Below, piece after piece: positions 1-6,740 of a stretch of DNA of 14,130 bases. The position numbers were made by a program, and so were the translations under genes. Source of the stretch: Clostridia bacterium (GTDB lineage: Bacteria; Bacillota; Clostridia; Christensenellales; Aristaeellaceae); contig WRFT01000018.1 in NCBI GenBank assembly GCA_009776385.1, forward strand, positions 1-14,130, written 5' to 3'. The notes beneath the pieces were generated by a model that was given only the letters and a program-made list of their open reading frames with translations, had not been told where the DNA came from and did not search any database. Each line of letters starts with the position of its first letter. The stretch's first letter is position 1.

Positions 1-17
1 GTAAGATTTGTTTTCAT
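1..17 (-). CDS. 5' end of an unknown gene leaving the left edge
   Basis: An ATG at 17-15 on the minus strand is preceded by a perfect GGAGG (plus-strand CCTCC at 26-30) with an 8-nt spacer, and reads Met-Lys-Thr-Asn-Leu before the window ends. Start and ribosome binding site together make a real gene start likely. The Met-Lys opening would fit a signal peptide, but five residues cannot show function. It lies in the same direction as the macro-domain gene, 140 bases beyond that gene's stop. A good -10 (TATACT at 57-52, minus) and an imperfect inverted repeat lie just upstream, so it may have its own regulated promoter. Confidence 0.6.
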
Positions 18-29
18 GGCGCGTTCCTC

Positions 30-60
30 CGTTCGTACTTTTTACAAACGAAGTATAACG
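30..60 (-). promoter_or_regulatory. -10 box inside an imperfect inverted repeat, upstream of the left-edge gene
   Basis: Arms CGTTCGTACTT (30-40) and AAGTATAACG (51-60) are inverted copies apart from one substitution/bulge, around a 10-nt loop. The right arm contains TATACT when read on the minus strand (57-52), a good -10 hexamer. I see no good -35. The repeat sits just upstream of the GGAGG, which suits a repressor operator or a hairpin in the leader. The rest of 61-157 shows nothing clear. Confidence 0.35.
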
Positions 61-157
61 CTTACTTTGATAAGGGTGGTCGCTTTGAAAACGACAAAAC
101 GGTTAGTGTAAGGGGTGCATAACAAACATGTGTATATCTTTTTACGCGAGCGTCTTT

Positions 158-1222
158 TCACCCGCCCAGCAGCGGTTGGTCATATTCGAACAGGACGTTG
201 TTGATTTCAAATATATCATAATGCCTGCGTGTGATGAAGTATTCGATAATCACGTCGAACATAACACTACGGGAAAGGGCGAACCCGGCACGTTCCAACA
301 AGTCGCGGGTTTCGGGAAGCGATAGTTCCAATGCCACGGCAAAAGCAACGGCGGTTTTTTTACTTGGCATATACCCTTTGCCGGTTCTGATTTTAGAAAA
401 CAGCTTGCGGTCTATGTTTGCGCGTTTGTAAATTTCAATATCGGTTTTGCCTTTCGCGTCAATAAGCCGTAAAAGCGTAGCAGAAAACGGTTCATCCAAA
501 CGCCCGATGAACTCACCGGGCGAGGCCTCATGCAACAGTTTCTTCGATATAGTTTCCGCTTCATAAGCGACGGGGCGTTGGGGCGCTTGCAAGGAACTGT
601 CAATCCGCATTAAGCACGCTTCTGTTTCCATATAATCGAGGCTTACATCCTCATACAAACGTGAGCTGCGGTCAAACTTTGCTTTTCTTTCATCGATATA
701 ATTTTCATCAATGAAAGCCCTGACTTTACCGGTTAGCTCATTTGACAGCATGAATGCCGTTTTATCGTACACAACGAGCAGCACATCTAAATCATTTTTC
801 ATCAGCCATTGGCTGATAGCGCCTGTAGCGACGATAAGCGCCCTTTCCTTGGGATAACCATAAGCACCGCTTGAGATTAACGGGAACGCGACGCTTTTAC
901 AGCCGTGCTTGTTAGCAAGGTCCAGGGCGTTTATATAGCACATACGCAGTAATGTTTCCTCATAAGGCTTCCCGTCATGATAGACAGGCCCCGCCGTGTG
1001 TATGATGTATCTTGCGGGCAATGCATATCCTTTTGTTATAACCGCCTCACCGGTTTTTATCGGCGCGAGGGCTTCGCAAGCTTTTTGCAATTTGCCGGCT
1101 CCCGCGGCGCTGAATATCGCGCCGCAAACACCGCCGCCCATTTTTAGGTTTACATTGGCGGCGTTGACGATAGCATCCACACGGCATGTCGTTATATCGT
1201 TACGGATAAGGGTGTATGGCAT
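158..1222 (-). CDS. Macro-domain protein with C-terminal helix-turn-helix-like region
   Basis: Residues 1 to about 165 form a macro domain, the fold that binds ADP-ribose and removes or reads ADP-ribosylation. Visible motifs are NAAN (20-23), the glycine-rich GGGVCGAIF loop (29-37) and the second phosphate-binding loop SSGAYGYP (117-124). MacroD-type enzymes have Asp where this protein has Cys33. A charged linker (about 165-245) leads to a C-terminal region (246-354) with short helices and an SKIRTGKGYMPSKKTA segment. This looks like an Xre-type helix-turn-helix, and it ends in an acidic/aromatic tail with DQPLLG. Such two-part proteins occur in Clostridia, but their role is unknown to me. 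The start is supported by GGGGAG six bases upstream. The GNAT gene ends 22 bases before it, so the two are probably co-transcribed. Macro fold is near certain; DNA binding is inferred. Confidence 0.9.
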   Translation of the reverse strand: MPYTLIRNDITTCRVDAIVNAANVNLKMGGGVCGAIFSAAGAGKLQKACEALAPIKTGEAVITKGYALPARYIIHTAGPVYHDGKPYEETLLRMCYINALDLANKHGCKSVAFPLISSGAYGYPKERALIVATGAISQWLMKNDLDVLLVVYDKTAFMLSNELTGKVRAFIDENYIDERKAKFDRSSRLYEDVSLDYMETEACLMRIDSSLQAPQRPVAYEAETISKKLLHEASPGEFIGRLDEPFSATLLRLIDAKGKTDIEIYKRANIDRKLFSKIRTGKGYMPSKKTAVAFAVALELSLPETRDLLERAGFALSRSVMFDVIIEYFITRRHYDIFEINNVLFEYDQPLLGG

Positions 1223-1244
1223 GGCGTTCTCCCCTTCTGACGGT

Positions 1245-1763
1245 CTATATTGTATTAATCGTTCCTGTTACTCCGTTTAGCGCGCCGCTGTACAGTTCGC
1301 GGACCATGCTCCACTCGGCGGTATCCTCCTTGATATGGCGTATATTGTATTGATACGACGGTACGAACCCTAAGCGGCTGTAAAACCGCGGGTCTCCGCA
1401 CAAGAAAACCGCCCTATAACCCAGCTTAAACGCTATAGGCAATGATTCTGCCACCAGTGCCCGCGCGATACCGCACCGAAAGTATTCAGGATGCACGCAA
1501 ATAGGTGAAAGCAGCAGTTCGCTCACCGCACCGCGAGATGTTGTGACGGTCGTTTTATATAACACAATTTGTCCAATCAGCATTCCGTCCGCGGCTTCCG
1601 CCACCAATGATAACTGCGGTATAAACACGTCCTTACCCCGAAGCGCATTAAGGTATTCATGCGTCGTGCCGTCATCGTCGGCGTTTGTCGCAAACGACTT
1701 TTTTACAAGCTCGTTTATTTCCGGATAATCCGACGGCCTTTCTTGGCGTATGGTATAACGCAT
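1245..1763 (-). CDS. GNAT family N-acetyltransferase
   Basis: This is a predicted acetyl-CoA-dependent N-acetyltransferase of the YhbS-like type, about 172 residues from the chosen start. The acetyl-CoA pyrophosphate loop is visible as HPEYFRCGIARALV, followed by FLCGDPRFYSRLGF, the typical strand-turn of this subgroup. The acceptor is unknown. The reading frame is open back to an ATG at 1805, but that start overlaps the upstream DUF188 gene by 26 bases and has no ribosome binding site. I prefer ATG 1763, where the protein opens MRYTIRQERPSDY as family members do; ATG 1778, directly after the DUF188 stop, is possible. None of the three has a strong ribosome binding site, so translation may depend on coupling to the gene before it. 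Confidence 0.88.
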   Translation of the reverse strand: MRYTIRQERPSDYPEINELVKKSFATNADDDGTTHEYLNALRGKDVFIPQLSLVAEAADGMLIGQIVLYKTTVTTSRGAVSELLLSPICVHPEYFRCGIARALVAESLPIAFKLGYRAVFLCGDPRFYSRLGFVPSYQYNIRHIKEDTAEWSMVRELYSGALNGVTGTINTI

Positions 1764-1779
1764 CGGTTCGCATCTCATT

Positions 1780-2229
1780 TCATGACTTATTTGCCTGGCG
1801 GACATCCAGTAATTTGACTAACAAGGCTTCAAAGCGATCATTGTCCTCTTGCTTTCGTTTGGCGGGGCCTTTTGTCCTTCCGCCCCCGCGTCTTATTTTC
1901 GCGCTGATATGCCTGTTCATCAAGAGCTTTTCTATGTTATCGTCCGTATAAACAAATCCATTTTGATTAACGGCCAGAGCGCCTTTTCCAAGCACCATTG
2001 CGGCAAGCCCAAAATCCTGCGTGATGACAATGTCCTCACGGGTAAGCATGTTCATCAACGCGAAATCCACACTATCGGCATGTTTATCCACGGTGACAAC
2101 CACACTGTACCCGTCATGAAGCCGGTGTGACGTATCTATCAGCATGATGACGGGAATACCGCGCTGTATTGCCAGCCGTACGATGATTTCTTTTACCGGG
2201 CACGCATCGGCGTCAACTAAGATTCTCAT
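1780..2229 (-). CDS. DUF188 / YaiI-YqxD family protein (UPF0178)
   Basis: At 149 residues this has the usual length of the family. The opening MRILVDADACPVK is the family signature, with two aspartates that suggest a PIN-like metal-dependent nuclease fold. TVDKHADSVDFALMNM and the ITQDFGLA segment follow the same pattern, and RRGGGRTKGPAKR near the C-terminus is a conserved basic stretch suited to nucleic acid binding. Biochemical function is not established for the family; nuclease activity is inferred from the fold. It is the first gene of a minus-strand run with the GNAT and macro-domain genes. No good ribosome binding site is seen close to the start (AAAGGATG lies about 16 bases upstream). 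Confidence 0.92.
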   Translation of the reverse strand: MRILVDADACPVKEIIVRLAIQRGIPVIMLIDTSHRLHDGYSVVVTVDKHADSVDFALMNMLTREDIVITQDFGLAAMVLGKGALAVNQNGFVYTDDNIEKLLMNRHISAKIRRGGGRTKGPAKRKQEDNDRFEALLVKLLDVRQANKS

Positions 2230-2289
2230 TGGCTACCGGATAGTCATCCTTTCCATTAACTTAACTATAAATAAAGCGCACACATGCTT

Positions 2290-2318
2290 ATTCTATACGC
2301 TTTCCCCGCCGCGCACAA
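2290..2318 (-). promoter_or_regulatory. Probable sigma-A promoter for the DUF188-GNAT-macro run
   Basis: On the minus strand TTGTGC (2318-2313) and TAGAAT (2295-2290) are separated by 17 bases; the -10 matches consensus at five of six positions and the -35 at three. The predicted leader is about 50 bases. The 235-base gap 2230-2464 is otherwise the divergent promoter region for the plus-strand operon. Confidence 0.45.
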
Positions 2319-2388
2319 GGCATATTGAGGCTATTTCACCGTGCCTAATAGGGTAAGCGGTTAAATAAACCTTTATATGAGACATGTG

Positions 2389-2406
2389 ATGAATGGTATG
2401 AATGGG
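2389..2406 (+). repeat. Tandem 9-base direct repeat upstream of the -35
   Basis: ATGAATGGT is followed directly by ATGAATGGG, ending two bases before the -35 hexamer of the sugar operon. Its position suits an activator or repressor half-site pair; chance is also possible. Confidence 0.35.
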
Positions 2407-2407
2407 A

Positions 2408-2437
2408 TTGCGGGTTTTTTATGATTCGTGATATGAT
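2408..2437 (+). promoter_or_regulatory. Extended -10 promoter of the sugar isomerase/dehydrogenase operon
   Basis: TTGCGG (2408-2413), an 18-base spacer, then TATGAT (2432-2437) with the extended TGa motif at 2429-2431. The leader would be about 20 bases, leading into AGGAGG at 2452-2457 and the ATG at 2465. Confidence 0.6.
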
Positions 2438-2464
2438 ATGGACACGAAAAGAGGAGGATAGGAA

Positions 2465-3316
2465 ATGAAATACGCCATTTTTACGGTATGCGCTAAGGAT
2501 ATGTCGCCGGAAGCCCTGCTGCCGGAACTGAAACGATTCGGGTATGACGGCGTGGAGTGGCGCGTGACACAAACGGACGAGGCATTAAAGGACGCGCCTT
2601 ACTCCTATTGGGGGCATAACCGCTGCACCATTCAGAGTGATACAGTAAGGGATAACGCCTTACAAATCAAGTCCCTATGCGAGGGGTATGGTATAGACAT
2701 CTGCGCCCTGGGAACTTACGCGGATTGTACGCAAACACAAGATGTTATCGCGCTCCTGCAGGCAGCCGCGCTGATGGGCTGCCCAAAGATTCGCGTAAAT
2801 GGGCTTGCCTATGACGGAAGCCGACCGCATGACGCCTTGTTCTTCGCTTCTCAAGCGGCCTTTGCCGAACTCATTCCAACGGCAAAAGCACTGGGCGTAA
2901 AGATGAACATCGAGATGCACCCAAACCGTATTCACCCAAGCGCCAGCGCCGCCCGCCGATTACTGGAGCCTTTCGATCCGTCGCTAATCGGCGTTATCTA
3001 CGATATTGGGAACATGGTGTCGGAAGGCTATGAAGCGTATAAACTCGGGTTGGAGATACTAGGCCCGTATCTTGACCATGTGCATGTTAAGAACGCCGTC
3101 ATGACAAAAGACGGCTGTTATGAGGACGGCAGCGCACGCTTTAAAAACCTTTATACCCCGTTTTGGGAAGGATCGGCTTCTTTTCCGGATTTTGCCAAAG
3201 CCCTTAAGGATATCGGCTACAATGGCTATATCTCGTTGGAGGATTTTTGCGACGACATGAGTACACAAGAAAAATTGGAACGCGATATCGCCTATCTTCG
3301 GCGTTTATTCGGTTAA
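2465..3316 (+). CDS. Sugar phosphate isomerase/epimerase (AP endonuclease 2-like TIM barrel)
   Basis: A 283-residue TIM-barrel protein of the xylose isomerase-like superfamily, which includes IolE, IolI and tagatose/allulose epimerases. The strand-end motif GYDGVEWR (26-33) is typical. The probable divalent-metal ligands are visible in order: Glu150 in NIEMHPN, Asp180 in YDIGN, His207 in HVHVKN and Glu259 in YISLEDF. There is no signal peptide, so it acts in the cytoplasm. The start has AGGAGG seven bases upstream. It is followed after nine bases by a Gfo/Idh/MocA dehydrogenase, a common pairing for metabolism of inositols, keto-sugars or sugar acids; the two probably act in sequence on one substrate. 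The substrate cannot be read from the sequence. Confidence 0.9.
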   Translation: MKYAIFTVCAKDMSPEALLPELKRFGYDGVEWRVTQTDEALKDAPYSYWGHNRCTIQSDTVRDNALQIKSLCEGYGIDICALGTYADCTQTQDVIALLQAAALMGCPKIRVNGLAYDGSRPHDALFFASQAAFAELIPTAKALGVKMNIEMHPNRIHPSASAARRLLEPFDPSLIGVIYDIGNMVSEGYEAYKLGLEILGPYLDHVHVKNAVMTKDGCYEDGSARFKNLYTPFWEGSASFPDFAKALKDIGYNGYISLEDFCDDMSTQEKLERDIAYLRRLFG

Positions 3317-3325
3317 GGAGGCAGT

Positions 3326-4450
3326 ATGATGGAAGAGCAAGTAAGGCTTGGTATCATCGGAGCGGGTATCATGGGAACAGGGCATGCGACAAACCTAACC
3401 GCGGGTAAGGTACCCGCGATACGGCTGGCCGCCTTGTGCGATAACAACCCCGAGGCGCTTGACAAGGCGATGCAGTCTTTCCCCGGCGTACCCGGCTTTG
3501 CCGATGCCGACGCGTTAATCGCTTCGGGCACATGCGACGCCGTGCTGATAGCCACGCCGCATTATTTCCATCCGCCGCTCGCCATTAAGGCGATGGAGGC
3601 GGGGTTGCATGCCTGTTCGGAAAAACCCATCGCCGTCTATACGCTTGCGGCACGTGAGATGATTGCCGCGGCGCAAAAAACAGGCAAAGTTTTTGCCGTG
3701 ATGTTTAACGAACGGACAAATCCCTATTACGCCAAGGTGAAAAAACTATTGGAAGACGGCGAATTGGGACAGATCACCCGTATTCATTGGACCGCGACCC
3801 ACTGGTACCGCACGCAGTATTATTATGACATGGGTGATTGGCGCGGTTCCTGGGCCGGGGAAGGCGGAGGCGTCTTGATGAATCAGTGCCCGCATCAACT
3901 GGACCTGCTTCAATGGATGTTCGGTATGCCGGAAACGGTTCGGGCGGAATGCCGCATCGGGCGTACGCACCATATAGAGGTAGAAGACGATGTGACGGCA
4001 TTTTTGACTTATAAAAACGGCGTCACCTGCATTATGACCACCAATACCGGCGAATCGCCGGGAACCAACCGATTGGAAGTGGCCGGAACACGCGGCAGAT
4101 TGGTCGTTGAGGAAGATTCCATTCGCTTTACCCGCTTATGCCAAGATATCCCCCATCACCTGGCAACCGCGCGCGCCGCCTTTGAACAGCCGGAACGCTG
4201 GGAGATTAAAGTGCCCATCACAGGTGAGTATACCGCCCACTGCGGCGTACTGTCCGCTTTCGCCGATAAAATACTGGGAAAAGGCGAACTCATCGCCGAA
4301 GGCGCGGAAGGAATCTCCGGTTTAATGCTGTGCAACGCGATGTATTTATCTTCCTGGACCGGAAAAACCGTATCGCTTCCGATAAATGATGAGCAGTATT
4401 GGACTCTGCTGCAGGAAAAGATTGCCGCATCCGGATACAAACGCCGTTAA
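3326..4450 (+). CDS. Gfo/Idh/MocA family NAD(P)-dependent oxidoreductase
   Basis: A 374-residue dehydrogenase that oxidises a sugar, inositol or related alcohol with NAD(P). The N-terminal Rossmann motif GAGIMG (12-17) follows a short first strand. The EKP motif (99-101), whose Lys100 is catalytic in the family, is present, as is the GGGVLMNQCPHQLDL segment with catalytic His190. Position 186 in this segment is Asn where many members have Asp, as in one Firmicute subgroup. Two ATG codons lie in tandem at 3326 and 3329. GGAGG at 3317-3321 is only four bases from the first and seven from the second, so 3329 may be the true start. It is second in a two-gene operon with the TIM-barrel isomerase and is followed by a strong terminator. 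Confidence 0.92.
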   Translation: MMEEQVRLGIIGAGIMGTGHATNLTAGKVPAIRLAALCDNNPEALDKAMQSFPGVPGFADADALIASGTCDAVLIATPHYFHPPLAIKAMEAGLHACSEKPIAVYTLAAREMIAAAQKTGKVFAVMFNERTNPYYAKVKKLLEDGELGQITRIHWTATHWYRTQYYYDMGDWRGSWAGEGGGVLMNQCPHQLDLLQWMFGMPETVRAECRIGRTHHIEVEDDVTAFLTYKNGVTCIMTTNTGESPGTNRLEVAGTRGRLVVEEDSIRFTRLCQDIPHHLATARAAFEQPERWEIKVPITGEYTAHCGVLSAFADKILGKGELIAEGAEGISGLMLCNAMYLSSWTGKTVSLPINDEQYWTLLQEKIAASGYKRR

Positions 4451-4463
4451 GCGGGTGAGCTAT

Positions 4464-4502
4464 AAACACCGCGCGAAAGCAAGTCCCGCGCGGTGTTTTG
4501 TT
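4464..4502 (+). terminator. Rho-independent terminator after the dehydrogenase gene
   Basis: AACACCGCGCG (4465-4475) pairs perfectly with CGCGCGGTGTT (4487-4497) around an 11-base loop, followed by TTGTTGT. On the minus strand the hairpin is followed by TATAG, so it may also help stop the convergent transcript ending at 4562. The remainder of 4503-4561 shows nothing else. Confidence 0.85.
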
Positions 4503-4561
4503 GTATCATCATTGCGTCAATATCTAAGGGTAAACCGTGATATCAGCTAAATGCTATACCT

Positions 4562-4798
4562 TTAGGAGAAGGTTACGGGGTTGGTATAACCCGGTTTTAA
4601 TACCACGTTTTTGTTGTCTTTAATGCAAGCGTCATATACGCCTTCCCATTCGTTAAACGAATATTCTTCCACGGATACGGAGACATATTTCCCGGGTTTC
4701 CCCATCGTTTCTTCCAGGACATCGCGGATTTTTTTGGCTGCTTCCTCTTGCTGCTTTACGGAAGGGCCCTTAATCATTTTAATAACGACATGCGGCAT
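4562..4798 (-). CDS. 4-oxalocrotonate tautomerase family protein, PptA-like
   Basis: At 78 residues this is a small tautomerase. The Met-Pro start gives, after methionine removal, the N-terminal proline that is the catalytic base in this superfamily. The middle and C-terminal segment (EWEGVYDACI... VLKPGY) resembles E. coli PptA (YdcE) more than the classic 62-residue 4-OT enzymes. The family converts enol and keto forms of 2-oxo acids; the real substrate here is unknown. The start is supported by AAGGAG nine bases upstream. It lies 39 bases after the potD-like gene in the same direction and is probably the last gene of that operon, suggesting a role in processing a product of the imported compound. 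Confidence 0.9.
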   Translation of the reverse strand: MPHVVIKMIKGPSVKQQEEAAKKIRDVLEETMGKPGKYVSVSVEEYSFNEWEGVYDACIKDNKNVVLKPGYTNPVTFS

Positions 4799-4837
4799 GG
4801 CTTTATACTCCTTTTTGCGTTCATTACACGACTTTAA

Positions 4838-5872
4838 CTATTGCATTTTAAACTCTGTCCAAATTTCTTGAAACGCGCCTTCCATTTCCCCTACATCCTC
4901 AATGAACTCCGGGTCGCCGAGGATTTCCGGCGCTATGTACAGCACGGGGCTGGTTAAGAACTCTTCGGGCAGAAACGCTTCCGCCGCCTTATTGGGGTTC
5001 ATATAATTCTGAGCCAACGCGCACTGCGCCGCGACTTGCGGATCCATTAAGAAATTTAAAAAGATCTCCGCGTTATTCGGGTGCGGCGCGTTGACGGGAA
5101 TGACCAGGTTATCGATACCGTACCCCATCCCTTCTACCGGGTATACCACCACCAGATTGGGGTTGCCATCCAATGCATCTTTCACCTGCGGCGTAAACAT
5201 GAAAGCAACGGATGCCCCGCCCGAAAGCAGGACGTTATAAGGCGTATCATAGTCAAAAGCATGAATGTTCTGATATAAGCTGAACAGCTTTTCTTTCGCC
5301 TGGTTGAGGATATCCGGATCCGTTACATTAAAGCTGTACCCCAAGGTCTTTAATGTGATGCCGATGATAACGCGCGCGTCGTCTATCATGACGATGGCAT
5401 CCTTTAATGAAGGATCCCACAGGTCGCCGTATCCGGTTATTTCAATGCTGACCCTATCCGGATCATAGACGATGAGCGGCGTACCGGCCATGTATGGGAT
5501 AACATACTCGTTATCGGGGTCGTAGAACTTGCTTAAATAATCCGGGTTCAGGTTAACGTAATTGGGAAGCGCCTCTTTGTTCAGCTTTTTAAGCAGGCCC
5601 TCTTTGCGCAGTGTGTTCAGCACATAATCGCTGGCTATGATGATATCATACTCACTGCCACCGTTTTGCTGTAAAATGGCTACCATTTCATCATTGGAAC
5701 CCATAGGCGCATAGTTGACCTTGATGCCTGTTTCATCACTGAACTGGCGAATGGTATCGTCATCGATATACTCTTCCCATGTATAGATGTTCAGCGCTTT
5801 CTCTTCTTGGGCAATAGAAATAACGGGGATGAGCATCATGAGGAACAACGCGATGCACAGTACTTTTTTCAT
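4838..5872 (-). CDS. potD: PotD-type periplasmic/extracellular substrate-binding protein
   Basis: A 344-residue solute-binding protein of the spermidine/putrescine type, which delivers ligand to the PotBC permease. Residues 1-21 form a signal peptide ending SIA before QEE; there is no lipobox cysteine. The fold motifs YTWEEY, DYLSKFYDPDN, VIPYMAGT, LWDPSLK, DDAR and NFLMDP follow E. coli PotD closely. By alignment from memory, Trp32, Tyr35, Tyr83, Asp165, Asp254 and Tyr290 match ligand-contacting residues of E. coli PotD. Positions equivalent to Glu171, Trp229, Trp255 and Gln327 are instead Val168, Phe226, Gly252 and Ile324. The family is secure; the ligand may not be spermidine. AGGAGG lies eight bases before the start. 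It sits 41 bases after potC. Confidence 0.9.
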   Translation of the reverse strand: MKKVLCIALFLMMLIPVISIAQEEKALNIYTWEEYIDDDTIRQFSDETGIKVNYAPMGSNDEMVAILQQNGGSEYDIIIASDYVLNTLRKEGLLKKLNKEALPNYVNLNPDYLSKFYDPDNEYVIPYMAGTPLIVYDPDRVSIEITGYGDLWDPSLKDAIVMIDDARVIIGITLKTLGYSFNVTDPDILNQAKEKLFSLYQNIHAFDYDTPYNVLLSGGASVAFMFTPQVKDALDGNPNLVVVYPVEGMGYGIDNLVIPVNAPHPNNAEIFLNFLMDPQVAAQCALAQNYMNPNKAAEAFLPEEFLTSPVLYIAPEILGDPEFIEDVGEMEGAFQEIWTEFKMQ

Positions 5873-5913
5873 AGCGGCAGCCTCCTAAAAATAAAATAGA
5901 TATCCGAAAGCCA

Positions 5914-6732
5914 TCAGGCTTTATCGGCATTCCGTTTACGCCCTGCCAGTTTGCTGATGCCCACAATGAGGAATGCGATTGCCAGCATCACCGAGCATAA
6001 GGCGTTGATCTGCGGCGACACGCCGGTACGGACGCTTGAATAGATTTTCAACGGCAGTGTAACAGTGTACGCGCCGGACAGGAAGACGCTGATGATAAAA
6101 TCATCCAGCGACATGGCGACAGCCAGTACGGCGCCTGAGATAATCGCGGGGCGGATAAGCGGCAGAATGATATCTGTAAACACACGGCGTTCATTCGCGC
6201 CCAAGTCCCGCGCCGCTTCAGAGAGGGCCGGATCTAAGCCTGCCATACGCCCCTTGACGATGATAAACACGTAGGGTACGCAAAACGTGGTATGGCTTAA
6301 GACAAGCGCCGTCATACCCATGGGGATTCCCGCGAAATAGAACATGGACATAAACGCGAGCCCCAGTATGATTTCCGGTATGAGAATGGGAAGGGTGGTC
6401 ATCATCTCGGCGGCGCGCGCGGCAAAGTTCGCGCGCCCTTCCGTCATACGCCGCGCCATGCCGACCGCGCCGATTGTACCGATAATGACTGATAAGGCGC
6501 AAGACCAGAACGCCAATTCCAGGCTGACGGCCAGCGCATCCCAATAGCCTCGCGTGTTTTTAAACAGGTCGCGGTACCATTCCAGCGTAAATCCGGTAAA
6601 GACCGTAGGGTTGCGCGCCGGATTATCGTTGAAGGAGAAAACCACCACCACTAAAACGGGAAGGTACAGGAAAACCAGTACCAGTGACAGATAAACGGGA
6701 GAAACACTTTTTTTAAGTCTTTTTTTACGCAT
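5914..6732 (-). CDS. potC: PotC-type ABC transporter permease
   Basis: A 272-residue inner-membrane permease of the Pot family, with about six hydrophobic segments starting at PVYLSLVLVFLYLPVLVVVV. The cytoplasmic EAA loop that docks on the ATPase is visible as EAARDLGANERRVFTDIILPL. The periplasmic NDNPA-type segment after the first helix is typical of PotC. It lies eight bases after potB and has AGAGGGG just upstream of its ATG. With PotB it forms the transmembrane channel; the substrate is set mainly by the binding protein. Confidence 0.93.
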   Translation of the reverse strand: MRKKRLKKSVSPVYLSLVLVFLYLPVLVVVVFSFNDNPARNPTVFTGFTLEWYRDLFKNTRGYWDALAVSLELAFWSCALSVIIGTIGAVGMARRMTEGRANFAARAAEMMTTLPILIPEIILGLAFMSMFYFAGIPMGMTALVLSHTTFCVPYVFIIVKGRMAGLDPALSEAARDLGANERRVFTDIILPLIRPAIISGAVLAVAMSLDDFIISVFLSGAYTVTLPLKIYSSVRTGVSPQINALCSVMLAIAFLIVGISKLAGRKRNADKA

Positions 6733-6740
6733 AAACCCCT

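Noticed and set aside
1780..1805. Earlier ATG (1805) for the GNAT gene
   Set aside because: It lacks a ribosome binding site, overlaps the DUF188 gene by 26 bases and adds residues unlike the family.
2389..2424. Eleven-codon leader peptide ahead of the sugar operon
   Set aside because: It has no ribosome binding site and lies upstream of the predicted transcription start.
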